A DNA stretch of 64,000 nucleotides from Mycolicibacterium stellerae (GTDB lineage Bacteria; Actinomycetota; Actinomycetes; Mycobacteriales; Mycobacteriaceae): NCBI RefSeq assembly GCF_003719305.1, contig NZ_RARC01000024.1, positions 36,363 through 100,362 of the forward strand. Direction: 5' to 3'. Below the pieces are notes generated by a model. It ran no database searches and was not told the origin of the DNA. It saw only the letters and a program-made list of their open reading frames with translations. The translations under genes were made by a program, and so were the position numbers. Below, in pieces: positions 35,979 to 44,661 of the stretch (its first letter is position 1; each line of letters starts with the position of its first letter).

Positions 35979-36910
35979 GCCATTCCTCCTGCAGCAACTG
36001 GGGTTTCGGCGTTCACCATCTCTTCGTGGAAGGTATCCATGTAATCGGAGTTGAGGTGGTCGGTCTTCTTCGTCAACGACGCGAACTCGTATTGCTTCTT
36101 CGGCAGGTCGTCTCGGATGGCGGCCATGGGGTCTTCGAAGTCCCTGATGTATCCCACTGCCAGCCCACCCATTTGGTAACCCATCAACTTGAGCAGGTCC
36201 TCATCGAGCGTGCGTGCCACTTCGATCGGCGTCGACAGATACTGGTTCTCTTCCTGCCGGACCCAGCCGACGCAGTAAGTGAGGTTGATCCCCTGGCGAA
36301 CCGACTGCGAATTGTTCGCGGCGGCACCGTGATACACCTTGCCGGAGTAGAAGAACATCGAACCGCGCTCCATTTCCGCGCGCACGATCCTCGGGTCGTC
36401 GTCCTCGTAGGTCTGCTTGCCCTCGATGAGGTGGCTGCCCGGCACGATGCGGGTCGCACCGTTCTCGACGGTGAAGTCGGTCATCGCCCACATGGTGTTG
36501 CACTGGACGTCGTAGTCGAGCGGGAAGGGGAAGAAGTCCCAGGCGAGTTCGTCACGGTGGAGGGGCTGATGCGTCTCACCGGGCAGCACGGAGATCACCT
36601 GCGTCAGATGCAGCTGATAGGCCGTGGCCTTGTGCAGGAGGTCCGCCGTGGCACCCAGTACCAGCGGGTGTGCGATGAGCTCACGGCTGGTCACCGACCG
36701 TGGAATCAACGAGCCGGTTCGCCGCGTCTGGCGACCGACGAAGTCGTCGAGACCCAGCGGGGTGAGGTCGATGTATTCGTCCAGCTCCTCGGTGATTCGG
36801 TCCATGACCTCGTTGGAGACGAGATTGTCGACGATGACGAAGCCGTCCTTGCGGATCGCGGCGGTGACGTCGGCTGGCGTGGCGGTGGGCGGCAGGTGGT
36901 ACTTGGGCAC
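35975..36910 (-). CDS. Phytanoyl-CoA dioxygenase (PhyH) family oxygenase
   Basis: A 311-aa Fe(II)/2-oxoglutarate oxygenase. The metal triad is visible: His118-x-Asp120 in PLHRDELAW and distal His194 in KVYHGAAANN; an arginine in QSVRQGINLTY can bind 2-oxoglutarate. Such enzymes hydroxylate unactivated carbons. The presence of RidA and an amino-acid permease downstream suggests an amino compound rather than phytanoyl-CoA as substrate. The start is ATG 36910; first gene of the operon, divergent from a TetR regulator that may control it. Confidence 0.88.
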   Translation of the reverse strand: MPKYHLPPTATPADVTAAIRKDGFVIVDNLVSNEVMDRITEELDEYIDLTPLGLDDFVGRQTRRTGSLIPRSVTSRELIAHPLVLGATADLLHKATAYQLHLTQVISVLPGETHQPLHRDELAWDFFPFPLDYDVQCNTMWAMTDFTVENGATRIVPGSHLIEGKQTYEDDDPRIVRAEMERGSMFFYSGKVYHGAAANNSQSVRQGINLTYCVGWVRQEENQYLSTPIEVARTLDEDLLKLMGYQMGGLAVGYIRDFEDPMAAIRDDLPKKQYEFASLTKKTDHLNSDYMDTFHEEMVNAETPVAAGGMA

Positions 36911-37044
36911 GCGGGTACTCCATTCGTGTGACAGGGCATTCGAGGCGAACGGCGACGGGGCCTCGGTGGGCTAGAGTCGAGCGATCCGGTGGACTCGGGT
37001 GCTTCGGCATTGAGGCGGCGCCCGCAGGAAGGTGACAGCTGAAA

Positions 37045-37743
37045 GTGAATCAGTCTCAGGTTTCGGCGGCGCTGCCCGTCGGTAAAGGGCTCATTACACC
37101 GGAGCGCCTGGCGGACTTGATGATTCCGGTCATGTCGCAGGTCGGCGCCCGACGCTCGGCGATCCAATCTCGCAGCCAGGACAAGTTGGCGCGCGTCCTG
37201 CAGGCCACCGCGGCGTTCCTGGACGAGGCCGGCCCGGAGTCGGTGACGACAACATCCGTGGCCGGGCGGGCAGAAGTGTCCATCGGTTGGCTCTACAACT
37301 TCTTCGACGACCGCGAAGCGCTCCTGGAAGAGGTCATGGTCAACGGACTGCTCCAACTCGACCGCAGCCTGGACGACGTCGGTTTCAGCCTCGCGGGGCC
37401 GGACTGGCGCCCCACGGTGGTCGCCGGAATCGACACGGTGATCGAATTCTTCGACGCTTCACCGGGGTTCAGGTCACTGTGGTTCTCGGCGGAGTTCACC
37501 GGCCGCATGCTGCAGGCGAACCGGTTGCACGACGACGCGCTCGCCGCCTACCTCGCCGCCAGTGTCACCGAGATCAGACCCGACGCCCCGAACGTGCCGT
37601 TGGACATAGTGACTCAGGTTTTCGTCGGCATGCTCGACAAGGGTCTCGACCTCGCTTATCGAAATGATCCGGTCGGCGACAAGAACATGCTTGCCGAAAT
37701 GTCCCGCGCAAGCGTCGACTACCTCGGCTGCTTCCTGCGGTAA
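37045..37743 (+). CDS. TetR family transcriptional regulator
   Basis: A 232-aa repressor-type protein with an unusually long N-terminal arm of about 45 residues before the HTH. The HTH region is VTTTSVAGRAEVSIGWLYNF followed by FDDREALLEEV. The C-terminal ligand domain is generic. GTG 37045 is the assigned start; GGAAGG lies about 12 nt upstream. It is divergent from the PhyH-RidA-permease operon, the usual layout for a local regulator. It is convergent with polA, 8 bp apart. Confidence 0.88.
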   Translation: MNQSQVSAALPVGKGLITPERLADLMIPVMSQVGARRSAIQSRSQDKLARVLQATAAFLDEAGPESVTTTSVAGRAEVSIGWLYNFFDDREALLEEVMVNGLLQLDRSLDDVGFSLAGPDWRPTVVAGIDTVIEFFDASPGFRSLWFSAEFTGRMLQANRLHDDALAAYLAASVTEIRPDAPNVPLDIVTQVFVGMLDKGLDLAYRNDPVGDKNMLAEMSRASVDYLGCFLR

Positions 37744-37751
37744 GACTTCGG

Positions 37752-40460
37752 TTAGTGCGCCGCAGTGTCCCAGCTCCGGCCGTATCCGACCGACACCTCC
37801 AGCGGCACATCCAGCGCATAAGCGCCGCCCATCTTGTCGCGCACCAGCTTCTCGAGGTCGTCTCGTTCCCCCGGCGCGACCTCGAACAGCAATTCGTCGT
37901 GCACCTGCAACAGCATCCGCGACTTCAGCCCGGCGTCCTTTAGCGCCGTGTCGACCTCGATCATCGCCACCTTGATGATGTCGGCGGCGCTGCCCTGGAT
38001 CGGGGCGTTCAGCGCGGCCCGTTCGGCGGCCTCTCGGACGTTGCGGTTGCTGCTGTCCAGCTCCGGCAGGTACCGCCGTCGACCGAACACCGTCGACGTA
38101 TAACCGTCCTTGCGGGCCTGGTCGACGACATCGCGAAGGTAGTCGCGCACCCCGCCGAACCGGTCGAAGTACTGCTCCATCTGCACCTTGGCCTCTTCGG
38201 TGGAGATCTTCAGCTGCGCGGCGAGGCCGTACGCACTCAATCCGTATGCCAGCCCGTAGGACATCGCCTTGACGCGGCGCCGCAGCTCGGCGGTGACCTC
38301 GTCGATCGGAACGGAGAACGCCCGCGACGCGACGAACGAGTGCAGATCCTCGCCGGTGCGGAACGCCTCGATGAGGCCCTCGTCCTTCGACAGGTGCGCC
38401 ATGATCCGCATCTCGATCTGGCTGTAGTCGGCCGTCATCAGCTCTTCGAAGCCGTCGCCGACAACGAACGCGTCGCGGATCCGGCGCCCCGCCTCGGTGC
38501 GGATCGGGATGTTCTGCAGGTTCGGTTCGGTCGACGACAGCCGTCCAGTGGCCGCGATCGTCTGGTTGAACGTGGTGTGGATCCGGTCGTCGGACGCGAC
38601 CGAGTTCAGCAGCCCGTCGACGGTGACCTTGAGCCGGGTGACGTCGCGGTGCGCCAGCAGATGTTGAAGGAACGGGTGGCCGGTCTTGTCGAACAGCGAC
38701 TGCAGCGCATCTGCATCGGTGGTGTAGCCGGTCTTGGTGCGCTTGGTCTTCGGCATCTCCAGCTCGTCGAACAGCACCACCTGCAGCTGCTTGGGCGAGC
38801 CGAGATTGATCTGCTTGCCGATCACTCCGTAAGCCGCCTCCGCGGCGTCGCGGATCTGGGCGGCGAACTCGCTCTGCAGTTCCGAGAGCTGGCCGAGGTC
38901 GACGGCGATGCCCGCGGTCTCCATCTCGGCGAGCACCCGCTGGACAGGCAGCTCCATCTCGCCGAGCAGCGATGCCGACTCGATGCGCGCCAACTCCTCA
39001 TCGAGCGCGTCGGCCAGGTCCATCACCGCACTGGCCCGCAGGATCGACGTCTGGACCGCCTGCTCATCAACTCCTTCGGTGTCGTCGAGTAACGAAAGCT
39101 GTTGCTGCTCAGGATTATCCGCACGGAGCTCGCGTTTCAGGTACCGCAATGACAGGTCGTCGAGCGCGAAGCTTCGTTGGCCGGGCCGAACGAGGTAGGC
39201 GGCGAGCGCGGTGTCCGACGTGACACCGCGAAGCGTCCAGCCGCGGCCTTGCAGGTCATGCATGGCGAGCTTCGCTTCGTGCAGCGCCTTGGGTATGGCT
39301 GCGTCGGCGAGCCACGACGCGAGCGCGGCCTCGTCGTCGGGATGCAGGTTCGCGGTGTCGAGATAGCGACCGTCTCCGTCGGAGGCGACGATCGCCAACG
39401 CTGTCGCATCGGCGTCGAAGGCCAGGTGTGTGCCGACGACGGCCATCCCGAACCGGCTGCCGGTACTGCGCTCGGTCAACCATGAGGCCAATTCGCCCGC
39501 CTCGAGCGCGCCGCCCCGCACGTCGAACCCCTGGTCGACCTCGGGGTCGGCCGACGCCAGCGTGTCGAACAGCCGGTCTCGCAGCACCCGGAACTCCAGA
39601 TCGTCGAACAACCGATGGATCTGGTCGCGATTCCACGGCTGCATGCGCAGGGTGTCGGGGGTCTGGGCCAACGGCACGTCCTTGACGAGATCGGTGAGCT
39701 CGCGGTTGAGCACGACGTGCGACAAGTTGGCCCGCAGCGCATCGCCGACCTTGCCCTTCACCGTGTCGACCTGATCCACGAGGGCCTGCAGTGAGCCGTA
39801 TTCTGCGATCCACTTCGTCGCGGTCTTCTCCCCCACGCCAGGGATGCCGGGGAGGTTGTCGCTCGGATCACCGCGCAACGCGGCGAAGTCCGGGTACTGC
39901 AGCGGCGTCAGCCCGTACTTCTCGAGCACCGCCTCCGGTGTGAACCGGGTCAGCTCGCTGACGCCCTTGCGCGGGTAAAGCACCGTGACGTCGTCGCTGA
40001 CCAGCTGCAGCGAGTCGCGGTCGCCGGTGACCACCAGCACCCGGTAGCCCTCGTCTTCGGCCTGCGTCGCGAGCGTGGCGATGACGTCGTCGGCCTCGTA
40101 CCCCGGTTCGGCAAGCACGGTGATGCCCAGCGCACCGAGCACCTCTTTGGTGATGTCGATCTGCCCGCGGAACTCGTCGGGGGTGGCCGATCGGCCCGCC
40201 TTGTACTCGGGATACTTCTCCAGCCGGAACGTCTGGCGCGACACGTCGAACGCGGCGGCGATGTGGCTGGGCTGTTCGTCGCGCAGCAGGTTGATGAGCA
40301 TCGCGGTGAATCCGTACACCGCGTTGGTGGTCAGGCCGCCCTGGGTCTTGAAGTTCTCGGCAGGCAGCGCGTAGAACGCCCGGAACGCCAGCGAATTGCC
40401 GTCCAGCAGCATCAATATCGGCTTCTCGGTCGCCTTCTCGGCCGTCGCGCTTGCGGTCAC
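37752..40460 (-). CDS. polA: DNA polymerase I
   Basis: A 902-aa family A polymerase used in Okazaki fragment maturation and repair gap filling. The N-terminal 5' nuclease (about 1-300) has LLDGNSLAFRAFYALP. The middle DnaQ-like region is degenerate, as in other mycobacterial Pol I, which lack proofreading. The polymerase motifs are A (DYSQIEMRIMAHLS), B (RRRVKAMSYGLAYGLSAYGL) and C (QVHDELLFEV). The GTG start at 40460 follows TAGAGT by 6 nt, so the mRNA is probably leaderless. The promoter resembles the RecA-NDp type. Confidence 0.97.
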   Translation of the reverse strand: MTASATAEKATEKPILMLLDGNSLAFRAFYALPAENFKTQGGLTTNAVYGFTAMLINLLRDEQPSHIAAAFDVSRQTFRLEKYPEYKAGRSATPDEFRGQIDITKEVLGALGITVLAEPGYEADDVIATLATQAEDEGYRVLVVTGDRDSLQLVSDDVTVLYPRKGVSELTRFTPEAVLEKYGLTPLQYPDFAALRGDPSDNLPGIPGVGEKTATKWIAEYGSLQALVDQVDTVKGKVGDALRANLSHVVLNRELTDLVKDVPLAQTPDTLRMQPWNRDQIHRLFDDLEFRVLRDRLFDTLASADPEVDQGFDVRGGALEAGELASWLTERSTGSRFGMAVVGTHLAFDADATALAIVASDGDGRYLDTANLHPDDEAALASWLADAAIPKALHEAKLAMHDLQGRGWTLRGVTSDTALAAYLVRPGQRSFALDDLSLRYLKRELRADNPEQQQLSLLDDTEGVDEQAVQTSILRASAVMDLADALDEELARIESASLLGEMELPVQRVLAEMETAGIAVDLGQLSELQSEFAAQIRDAAEAAYGVIGKQINLGSPKQLQVVLFDELEMPKTKRTKTGYTTDADALQSLFDKTGHPFLQHLLAHRDVTRLKVTVDGLLNSVASDDRIHTTFNQTIAATGRLSSTEPNLQNIPIRTEAGRRIRDAFVVGDGFEELMTADYSQIEMRIMAHLSKDEGLIEAFRTGEDLHSFVASRAFSVPIDEVTAELRRRVKAMSYGLAYGLSAYGLAAQLKISTEEAKVQMEQYFDRFGGVRDYLRDVVDQARKDGYTSTVFGRRRYLPELDSSNRNVREAAERAALNAPIQGSAADIIKVAMIEVDTALKDAGLKSRMLLQVHDELLFEVAPGERDDLEKLVRDKMGGAYALDVPLEVSVGYGRSWDTAAH

Positions 40461-40466
40461 GGCCCT

Positions 40467-40489
40467 ACTCTATGCATGGCCGCTGACAC
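40467..40489 (-). promoter_or_regulatory. RecA-NDp/PafBC-like promoter of polA
   Basis: On the minus strand: GTGTCAGCG, exactly 8 nt, TAGAGT. This is 7 of 9 for TTGTCRGTG plus a full TANNNT, and the GTG start follows 6 nt later. It overlaps the 3' end of the upstream lysR-type gene. Confidence 0.5.
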
Positions 40490-41360
40490 GCAGTAGCCGA
40501 CGAGCCCGATCGATCAGAACACGTGCGGCGGGGCTGATCGGTCCCGCCGAGCGCCAGGCCAGCACGAGCCGCCCCCGCAGTTCCGGGACGAACGAGACCG
40601 CGTGCAGATCGGCACGGCCACGCGGCACCGAAGCCGGCACGATGGCGACCCCGAGCCCGCGCTCGGCCAGGTCGGCCAGCGCGAGTGGAGTGCTGGCCTC
40701 GAAGGCGATCCTCGGTGTCACGCCTGCCCGCGCGCAGGCGCGGTCGAACTGATGGCGGATGCCCGCACCGGCAGGAAGCGCGATCAGCGTTCTGTCCCGC
40801 AGATCGGCCAGCCTGATCGTCTTCCGTTTCGCGAGTGGATCGGCTCGGCACATCGCCGCCTCGATCGCCTCGTCGGTGACGACCTCGATGTCGAGCCCGT
40901 CGGGCACCTCGTCCGGGCCGACCGAGGCGATCGCGACGTCGAGCTCTCCGGTCCGTACGTTCTCGATCAGATTGTCGGAACTCTCTGTGCCGAGTGTGAT
41001 CTCGACGTTGGGATGCTCTGCGTGAAAGTCGGCAAGCAGTTGCGGCATGTCGACGTTGTGAGACGTCACCGTTCCGATGGTGACGGTGCCGCGCACCAAC
41101 TGGGTGAGCTCGTCGGCGGCGACATGCATGTCGCGGACGGCGCCAAGTGCGGCCCTGGCATAGGGCAGCACCGCTTCGCCCGCTGCGGTCAGCCGCACCG
41201 CGCGTCGCGACCGATCCACCAGGATCTGACCAAGCTCGCGTTCCAGACGTTGGATCTGTGCGCTGACCGCGGGCTGAGCGACGTGGATGCGTTCGGCTGC
41301 CCTGGTGAAGTTGGCCTCCTCGGCGACGGCGACGAGGTACTCCAGCTGTCGAAGTTCCAT
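40470..41360 (-). CDS. LysR-type transcriptional regulator
   Basis: A 296-aa LTTR. The N-terminal winged HTH spans residues ~1-60 (LEYLVAVAEEANFTRAAERI, then QPAVSAQIQRLERELG); a two-lobed effector domain follows. ATG 41360 has TATAAT 8 nt upstream. It is divergent from the flavin monooxygenase-hydrolase operon, so it probably controls that operon in response to an aromatic or related ligand. Confidence 0.92.
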   Translation of the reverse strand: MELRQLEYLVAVAEEANFTRAAERIHVAQPAVSAQIQRLERELGQILVDRSRRAVRLTAAGEAVLPYARAALGAVRDMHVAADELTQLVRGTVTIGTVTSHNVDMPQLLADFHAEHPNVEITLGTESSDNLIENVRTGELDVAIASVGPDEVPDGLDIEVVTDEAIEAAMCRADPLAKRKTIRLADLRDRTLIALPAGAGIRHQFDRACARAGVTPRIAFEASTPLALADLAERGLGVAIVPASVPRGRADLHAVSFVPELRGRLVLAWRSAGPISPAARVLIDRARRLLRVSGHA

Positions 41361-41368
41361 AAGTTTTC

Positions 41369-41374
41369 ATTATA
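41369..41374 (-). promoter_or_regulatory. -10 element of the lysR-type gene
   Basis: A perfect TATAAT on the minus strand, 8 nt from ATG 41360. It lies in the 70-bp divergent region that must also hold the LysR binding site. Confidence 0.5.
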
Positions 41375-41430
41375 GTTTGACGACGAGATCGGTATTGGAC
41401 TTATGAAGGTCATGCGCCAACGCTGGAGAC

Positions 41431-42573
41431 ATGACTGAAAACGTTCTCATCGCCGGGGCGGGCATCGGTGGCCTGACCGCCGCACTCGCACTCCATGCCC
41501 GTGATGTGGACGTGACCGTCATCGAACGCACGGACCTTCGCCCGCTGGGTGTCGGCATCAACCTGTTGCCGCATGCCGTGCGCGAGCTTTACGAGCTGGG
41601 GCTCGGCGACCGGCTGTCGCGGATCGCCGTGGCACCCGCCGCGGTCGCGTACTACGACACCGACGGTGCGCTTCTGTTCAGGGAGCAGCGCGGTATCGAC
41701 GGGGGTTACGGGTATCCGCAGTACTCGGTGCACCGTGGCCTGCTGCAGATGTTGTTGCTCTCGGCACTGCGGGATCGACTGGGCCCCAACGCTGTTCACG
41801 ACAACTGCGAGTTGGTCGGCTTCGACGAGTCGGATGGCTGTGTGCGGGTGCACACGTCGTCCGGTGACCTCGTGGCCGGTGCGCTGGTCGGTGCCGACGG
41901 CATCCACTCATGTGTCCGCCGCCGCATCCACCGGGGACCGGACCCGCTGCTGTGGTCGGGGTCGCGGATGTTCCGCGGCGCCGTCGACGGCGAGCCGTTC
42001 CTGGACGGGCGCACGATGTCAATCGTCAAGGGCGCCAACGGTGTCGATCTCGTCGTGTACCCGATCGGCGGTGGTCAGCTCAACTGGGTGGTGATGCTGC
42101 CCGAGGCACAGCAAGGACCACTGCCCGGCGATGCGAAATGGAACCGCCCGGGCGACCGTTCCGAGGTGCTGCGTCACGTCGACCACTGGAATCTGCACTG
42201 GCTGGACGCCGCCGATCTGGTGCGCCGGACCGAACCGGTACTGGAATACCCGATGGTCGACCGCGAGGTGCTGCCCTGGTGGGGGCGCGGCCGCGTGACA
42301 CTGCTCGGCGATGCGGCACATCCGATGTATCCCGTTGGCGCCAATGGCGGCTCGCAGGCCATCGTCGATGCCGCCGTGCTGGCCGAGGAGCTTTCGCGCG
42401 ACCCCGTGCACGGCTTGCGCGGCTACGAGGACCGGCGCCGGCCCGAGACGGCGAAAGTCGTCGAGGCCAACCGCGAGATGCACAGGGCCGGAGCAACTCA
42501 GCGTCCCGACGACCTGGCCCGCGTCACGGCCAAATACCGAACCGATACGAAAGCCGATAGGAGTCACGCATGA
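41431..42573 (+). CDS. PhzS-like FAD-dependent monooxygenase
   Basis: A 380-aa flavoprotein hydroxylase of the UbiH/PHBH class. The FAD motif GAGIGG is at residues 8-13, the GADGIHS (DG) motif is near 155, and the GDAAHPMYPVGANGGSQAI (GD) motif is near 292. The GVGINLLPHAVREL and YPQYSVHRG segments resemble the phenazine hydroxylase PhzS subgroup. It likely hydroxylates an aromatic ring with NAD(P)H. ATGA overlap couples it to the hydrolase gene; the LysR regulator is divergent. Confidence 0.9.
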   Translation: MTENVLIAGAGIGGLTAALALHARDVDVTVIERTDLRPLGVGINLLPHAVRELYELGLGDRLSRIAVAPAAVAYYDTDGALLFREQRGIDGGYGYPQYSVHRGLLQMLLLSALRDRLGPNAVHDNCELVGFDESDGCVRVHTSSGDLVAGALVGADGIHSCVRRRIHRGPDPLLWSGSRMFRGAVDGEPFLDGRTMSIVKGANGVDLVVYPIGGGQLNWVVMLPEAQQGPLPGDAKWNRPGDRSEVLRHVDHWNLHWLDAADLVRRTEPVLEYPMVDREVLPWWGRGRVTLLGDAAHPMYPVGANGGSQAIVDAAVLAEELSRDPVHGLRGYEDRRRPETAKVVEANREMHRAGATQRPDDLARVTAKYRTDTKADRSHA

Positions 42574-43250
42574 CCACCTACGTCCTCATCCCCGGCGCCT
42601 GCCACGGCCAATGGTGCTTCGACGATCTCGCCGCCGGCTTGCGCAATGAAGGCCACCGGGTGCTCAGCTACACGCTCACCGGAATTGCCGAACGCGCGCA
42701 CCTGGCGCACGGCGGCGTCAACCTCGAAACACACATCACCGACGTGCTGGCCGCATTGGCGGCCGAGCCCGACGCCGACGATCTGGTGCTGGTCGGACAC
42801 AGCTATGGCGGCATGGTGATCACGGGGGTCGCCGATCGCGTTCCCGAGCTGGTGGACGCGCTGGTGTATCTCGACGCAGTCGTCCCCCACGACGGCGAAT
42901 CGTGCTGGGATCTCGTCAACGACGAGCAGCGGCAGTGGTATCTCGACGTCGACGACACCGGTTACGGTGTCCAGCCGATGTCGTTCTTCGACCCGCGCGC
43001 GACGGCCCATCCCCTCGCGTCGTTTCTCCAGCGGATAAGGCTGACCGGAGACTTGAACAGGTTCCGGCGTCGCGACTTCGTCTATGCGCTGAAGTGGCCG
43101 GGAGATTCGCCGCTGCGGCCGTCGTACGAACGGGTCAAGGACGACCCGAACTGGCACGTGCATGAACTCGATGGCGCCCACAACCTGATGCGGGACAACC
43201 CGGGCGATCTACTGCGCATCCTGACCGAGGTGGCGAAAGGTCAGAGCTGA
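42570..43250 (+). CDS. Alpha/beta hydrolase, EstC/hydroxynitrile-lyase-like
   Basis: A 226-aa hydrolase. The nucleophile is Ser78 in LVGHSYGG; the catalytic His lies in ELDGAHNLM near the C-terminus. The N-terminus TYVLIPGACHGQWCFDDLA is typical of the methylesterase / hydroxynitrile lyase / EstC group of small esterases. Overlap with the monooxygenase gene (ATGA) indicates consecutive steps on an aromatic ester or similar compound. The 3' end overlaps the convergent gene by 10 bp. Confidence 0.88.
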   Translation: MTTYVLIPGACHGQWCFDDLAAGLRNEGHRVLSYTLTGIAERAHLAHGGVNLETHITDVLAALAAEPDADDLVLVGHSYGGMVITGVADRVPELVDALVYLDAVVPHDGESCWDLVNDEQRQWYLDVDDTGYGVQPMSFFDPRATAHPLASFLQRIRLTGDLNRFRRRDFVYALKWPGDSPLRPSYERVKDDPNWHVHELDGAHNLMRDNPGDLLRILTEVAKGQS

Positions 43251-43678
43251 CCGCTACGGATCCAGTCGATCGTCATGTCAACCGGGTTCGCCGGATCGAC
43301 GAACACCGCAAGCGTCGTGCCCGGCCGCATCCGCGCCATGTGCATCTGCGCGACAACCTCGTCGAAGACGGCGCAGTAGGGCGCGGTGCCGTCCTCGCGC
43401 TTGACGCGTCCCTGGACCCGCATGACGGGCGACATGTTCATGTATGAGCCGACCTGCCAGGCGCCATCGACGGTGACGATGGCCCGCACACCCGCGCCGT
43501 TGTTGAGCGCCGAGTGCCGCATCATCTTCATGCCGATCTCGCCTGCGTCGGCCGCCTCGTGGATCCGGTTGGGGATGTCGCCGATCTGGCCGAAGAAGGA
43601 CGACGGCCGGCCCTGCGACTCCAGGTATTGCTTGTTGGCGCCGTACATCCGCGCCCAGTCCTTGAACGGGTTGGGCAT
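43241..43678 (-). CDS. Actinobacterial protein of unknown function
   Basis: A 145-aa soluble protein beginning MPNPFKDWARMYGANKQYL. A helical N-terminus is followed by a beta-rich domain (VRAIVTVDGAWQVGSYMNMS, then TTLAVFVDPANPVDMTID). I do not recognise a family. The start is ATG 43678. It lies 17 bp downstream of the 124-aa gene, so the two form a small operon. Confidence 0.68.
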   Translation of the reverse strand: MPNPFKDWARMYGANKQYLESQGRPSSFFGQIGDIPNRIHEAADAGEIGMKMMRHSALNNGAGVRAIVTVDGAWQVGSYMNMSPVMRVQGRVKREDGTAPYCAVFDEVVAQMHMARMRPGTTLAVFVDPANPVDMTIDWIRSGQL

Positions 43679-43695
43679 GATATTTCCCGGCCCGC

Positions 43696-44070
43696 TCAGT
43701 AGCCGAGGAACTTGCGGAACTGCTGCCCGACGGCCATTGACTGACCCATCCGCTGCACCCAGCCGTCGAGCGCGGCCTTGGTGTCGGCGGGATTCCATCC
43801 GCGTTCCTTGGCGAGGGTGATCATGCCTGCCTCGTCGTTGATTCCGCGCGCCTGCGCGTCCCGGGCGAGCGCCGCGTAGTCCTGCAGCGAGATGCCGTTG
43901 ATGGGCTGCCAGATCGGGTCGTCGGCGGCCACCGAGCGGGTCGACGGCCCGCCCATGATGGTCGGGTCGATCGGGCCCGCGCCGCGGACGTGCACCATGC
44001 CCTGACCCTGCTGGGCGAATGACTGTTGTGCCTGCTGTGCGGCTTCCTTGGCCTTCTTCAAAAAGCCCAT
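43696..44070 (-). CDS. Small protein of unknown function
   Basis: A 124-aa protein. A basic/Gln-rich amphipathic N-terminus (GFLKKAKEAAQQAQQSFAQQ) leads to a globular part containing ISLQDYAALARDAQARGIND and a helix ending near GQQFRKFLGY. The start is ATG 44070. The 30-bp interspersed repeat (copy 2) lies about 75 bp upstream in the divergent region. No function can be assigned. Confidence 0.68.
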   Translation of the reverse strand: MGFLKKAKEAAQQAQQSFAQQGQGMVHVRGAGPIDPTIMGGPSTRSVAADDPIWQPINGISLQDYAALARDAQARGINDEAGMITLAKERGWNPADTKAALDGWVQRMGQSMAVGQQFRKFLGY

Positions 44071-44142
44071 GATGGTCTCCGTTCTTCCTGGCCCGGACCG
44101 TGATGCCCGGATCGCTCCTGGTGCCAAAGTGCACACGGGTCC

Positions 44143-44172
44143 GATCGCTACCGATCCCAAACTTCGCCGGGC
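44143..44172. repeat. Interspersed 30-bp repeat, copy 2
   Basis: 28 of 30 positions match copy 1 at 12973-13002, including the palindrome GATCG-N4-CGATC at the start. It lies between divergent genes, like copy 1, and just upstream of a KstR-type box. Confidence 0.75.
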
Positions 44173-44181
44173 CTGCGAAAC

Positions 44182-44195
44182 TGGAACACGTTTCA
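44182..44195. promoter_or_regulatory. KstR operator
   Basis: TGGAACACGTTTCA is an exact match to the KstR consensus TNNAACNNGTTNNA. It lies 19 bp before the -10 element of the DUF35/thiolase operon, so KstR binding would cover the -35 region. KstR represses sterol and lipid catabolism genes until a steroid CoA ligand appears. Confidence 0.72.
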
Positions 44196-44214
44196 GTTTC
44201 GGCGCCGGAGTCGG

Positions 44215-44220
44215 TACGCT
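44215..44220 (+). promoter_or_regulatory. -10 element for leaderless DUF35 gene
   Basis: TACGCT, 6 nt before GTG 44227, gives a leaderless transcript and supports that start. Confidence 0.55.
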
Positions 44221-44226
44221 GACCGC

Positions 44227-44661
44227 GTGTCAGCTTCCACCCAACCCGCGATCGACGGCTGGTTCGCCACCGACGGCTCAGGCGAGCCATATCTGATCGG
44301 CGGTAAGTGCCATCAGTGCGGCACCTACGTGTTTCCGCCGCGCGCAAACAACTGCCCCAACCCTGCCTGTGACGGCGACGAGCTGGCTCAGGTGCCGCTG
44401 TCGCGCAGAGGCACGCTGTGGAGCTACACCGAGAACAGATACGCGCCCCCGCCTCCGTATCCCTCTCCGGATCCGTTCGAACCGTTCGCCGTCGCCGCGG
44501 TGCAGCTCGCCAAGGAAGGGCTGATCGTGCTGGGCAAGGTCGTCGACGGCACACTGGCCGAGGATCTCAAGGTCGGCATGGAGATGGAGTTGACGACCAT
44601 GCCGCTTTACACCGACGACGACGGGGTCGAGCGCGTCGTCTACGCATGGAGGATCGCATGA
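44227..44661 (+). CDS. DUF35 zinc-ribbon/OB-fold protein (Rv1628c-type)
   Basis: A 144-aa protein. The N-terminal zinc ribbon uses Cys28, Cys31, Cys43 and Cys48; the remainder is an OB fold (LSRRGTLWSYTENRYAPPP, then EGLIVLGKVVDG). DUF35 proteins form complexes with thiolase-like partners, as in steroid side-chain aldolases where Ltp2 pairs with a DUF35 protein. The thiolase partner here overlaps by ATGA. The KstR box upstream places the pair in lipid/sterol catabolism. Confidence 0.9.
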   Translation: MSASTQPAIDGWFATDGSGEPYLIGGKCHQCGTYVFPPRANNCPNPACDGDELAQVPLSRRGTLWSYTENRYAPPPPYPSPDPFEPFAVAAVQLAKEGLIVLGKVVDGTLAEDLKVGMEMELTTMPLYTDDDGVERVVYAWRIA

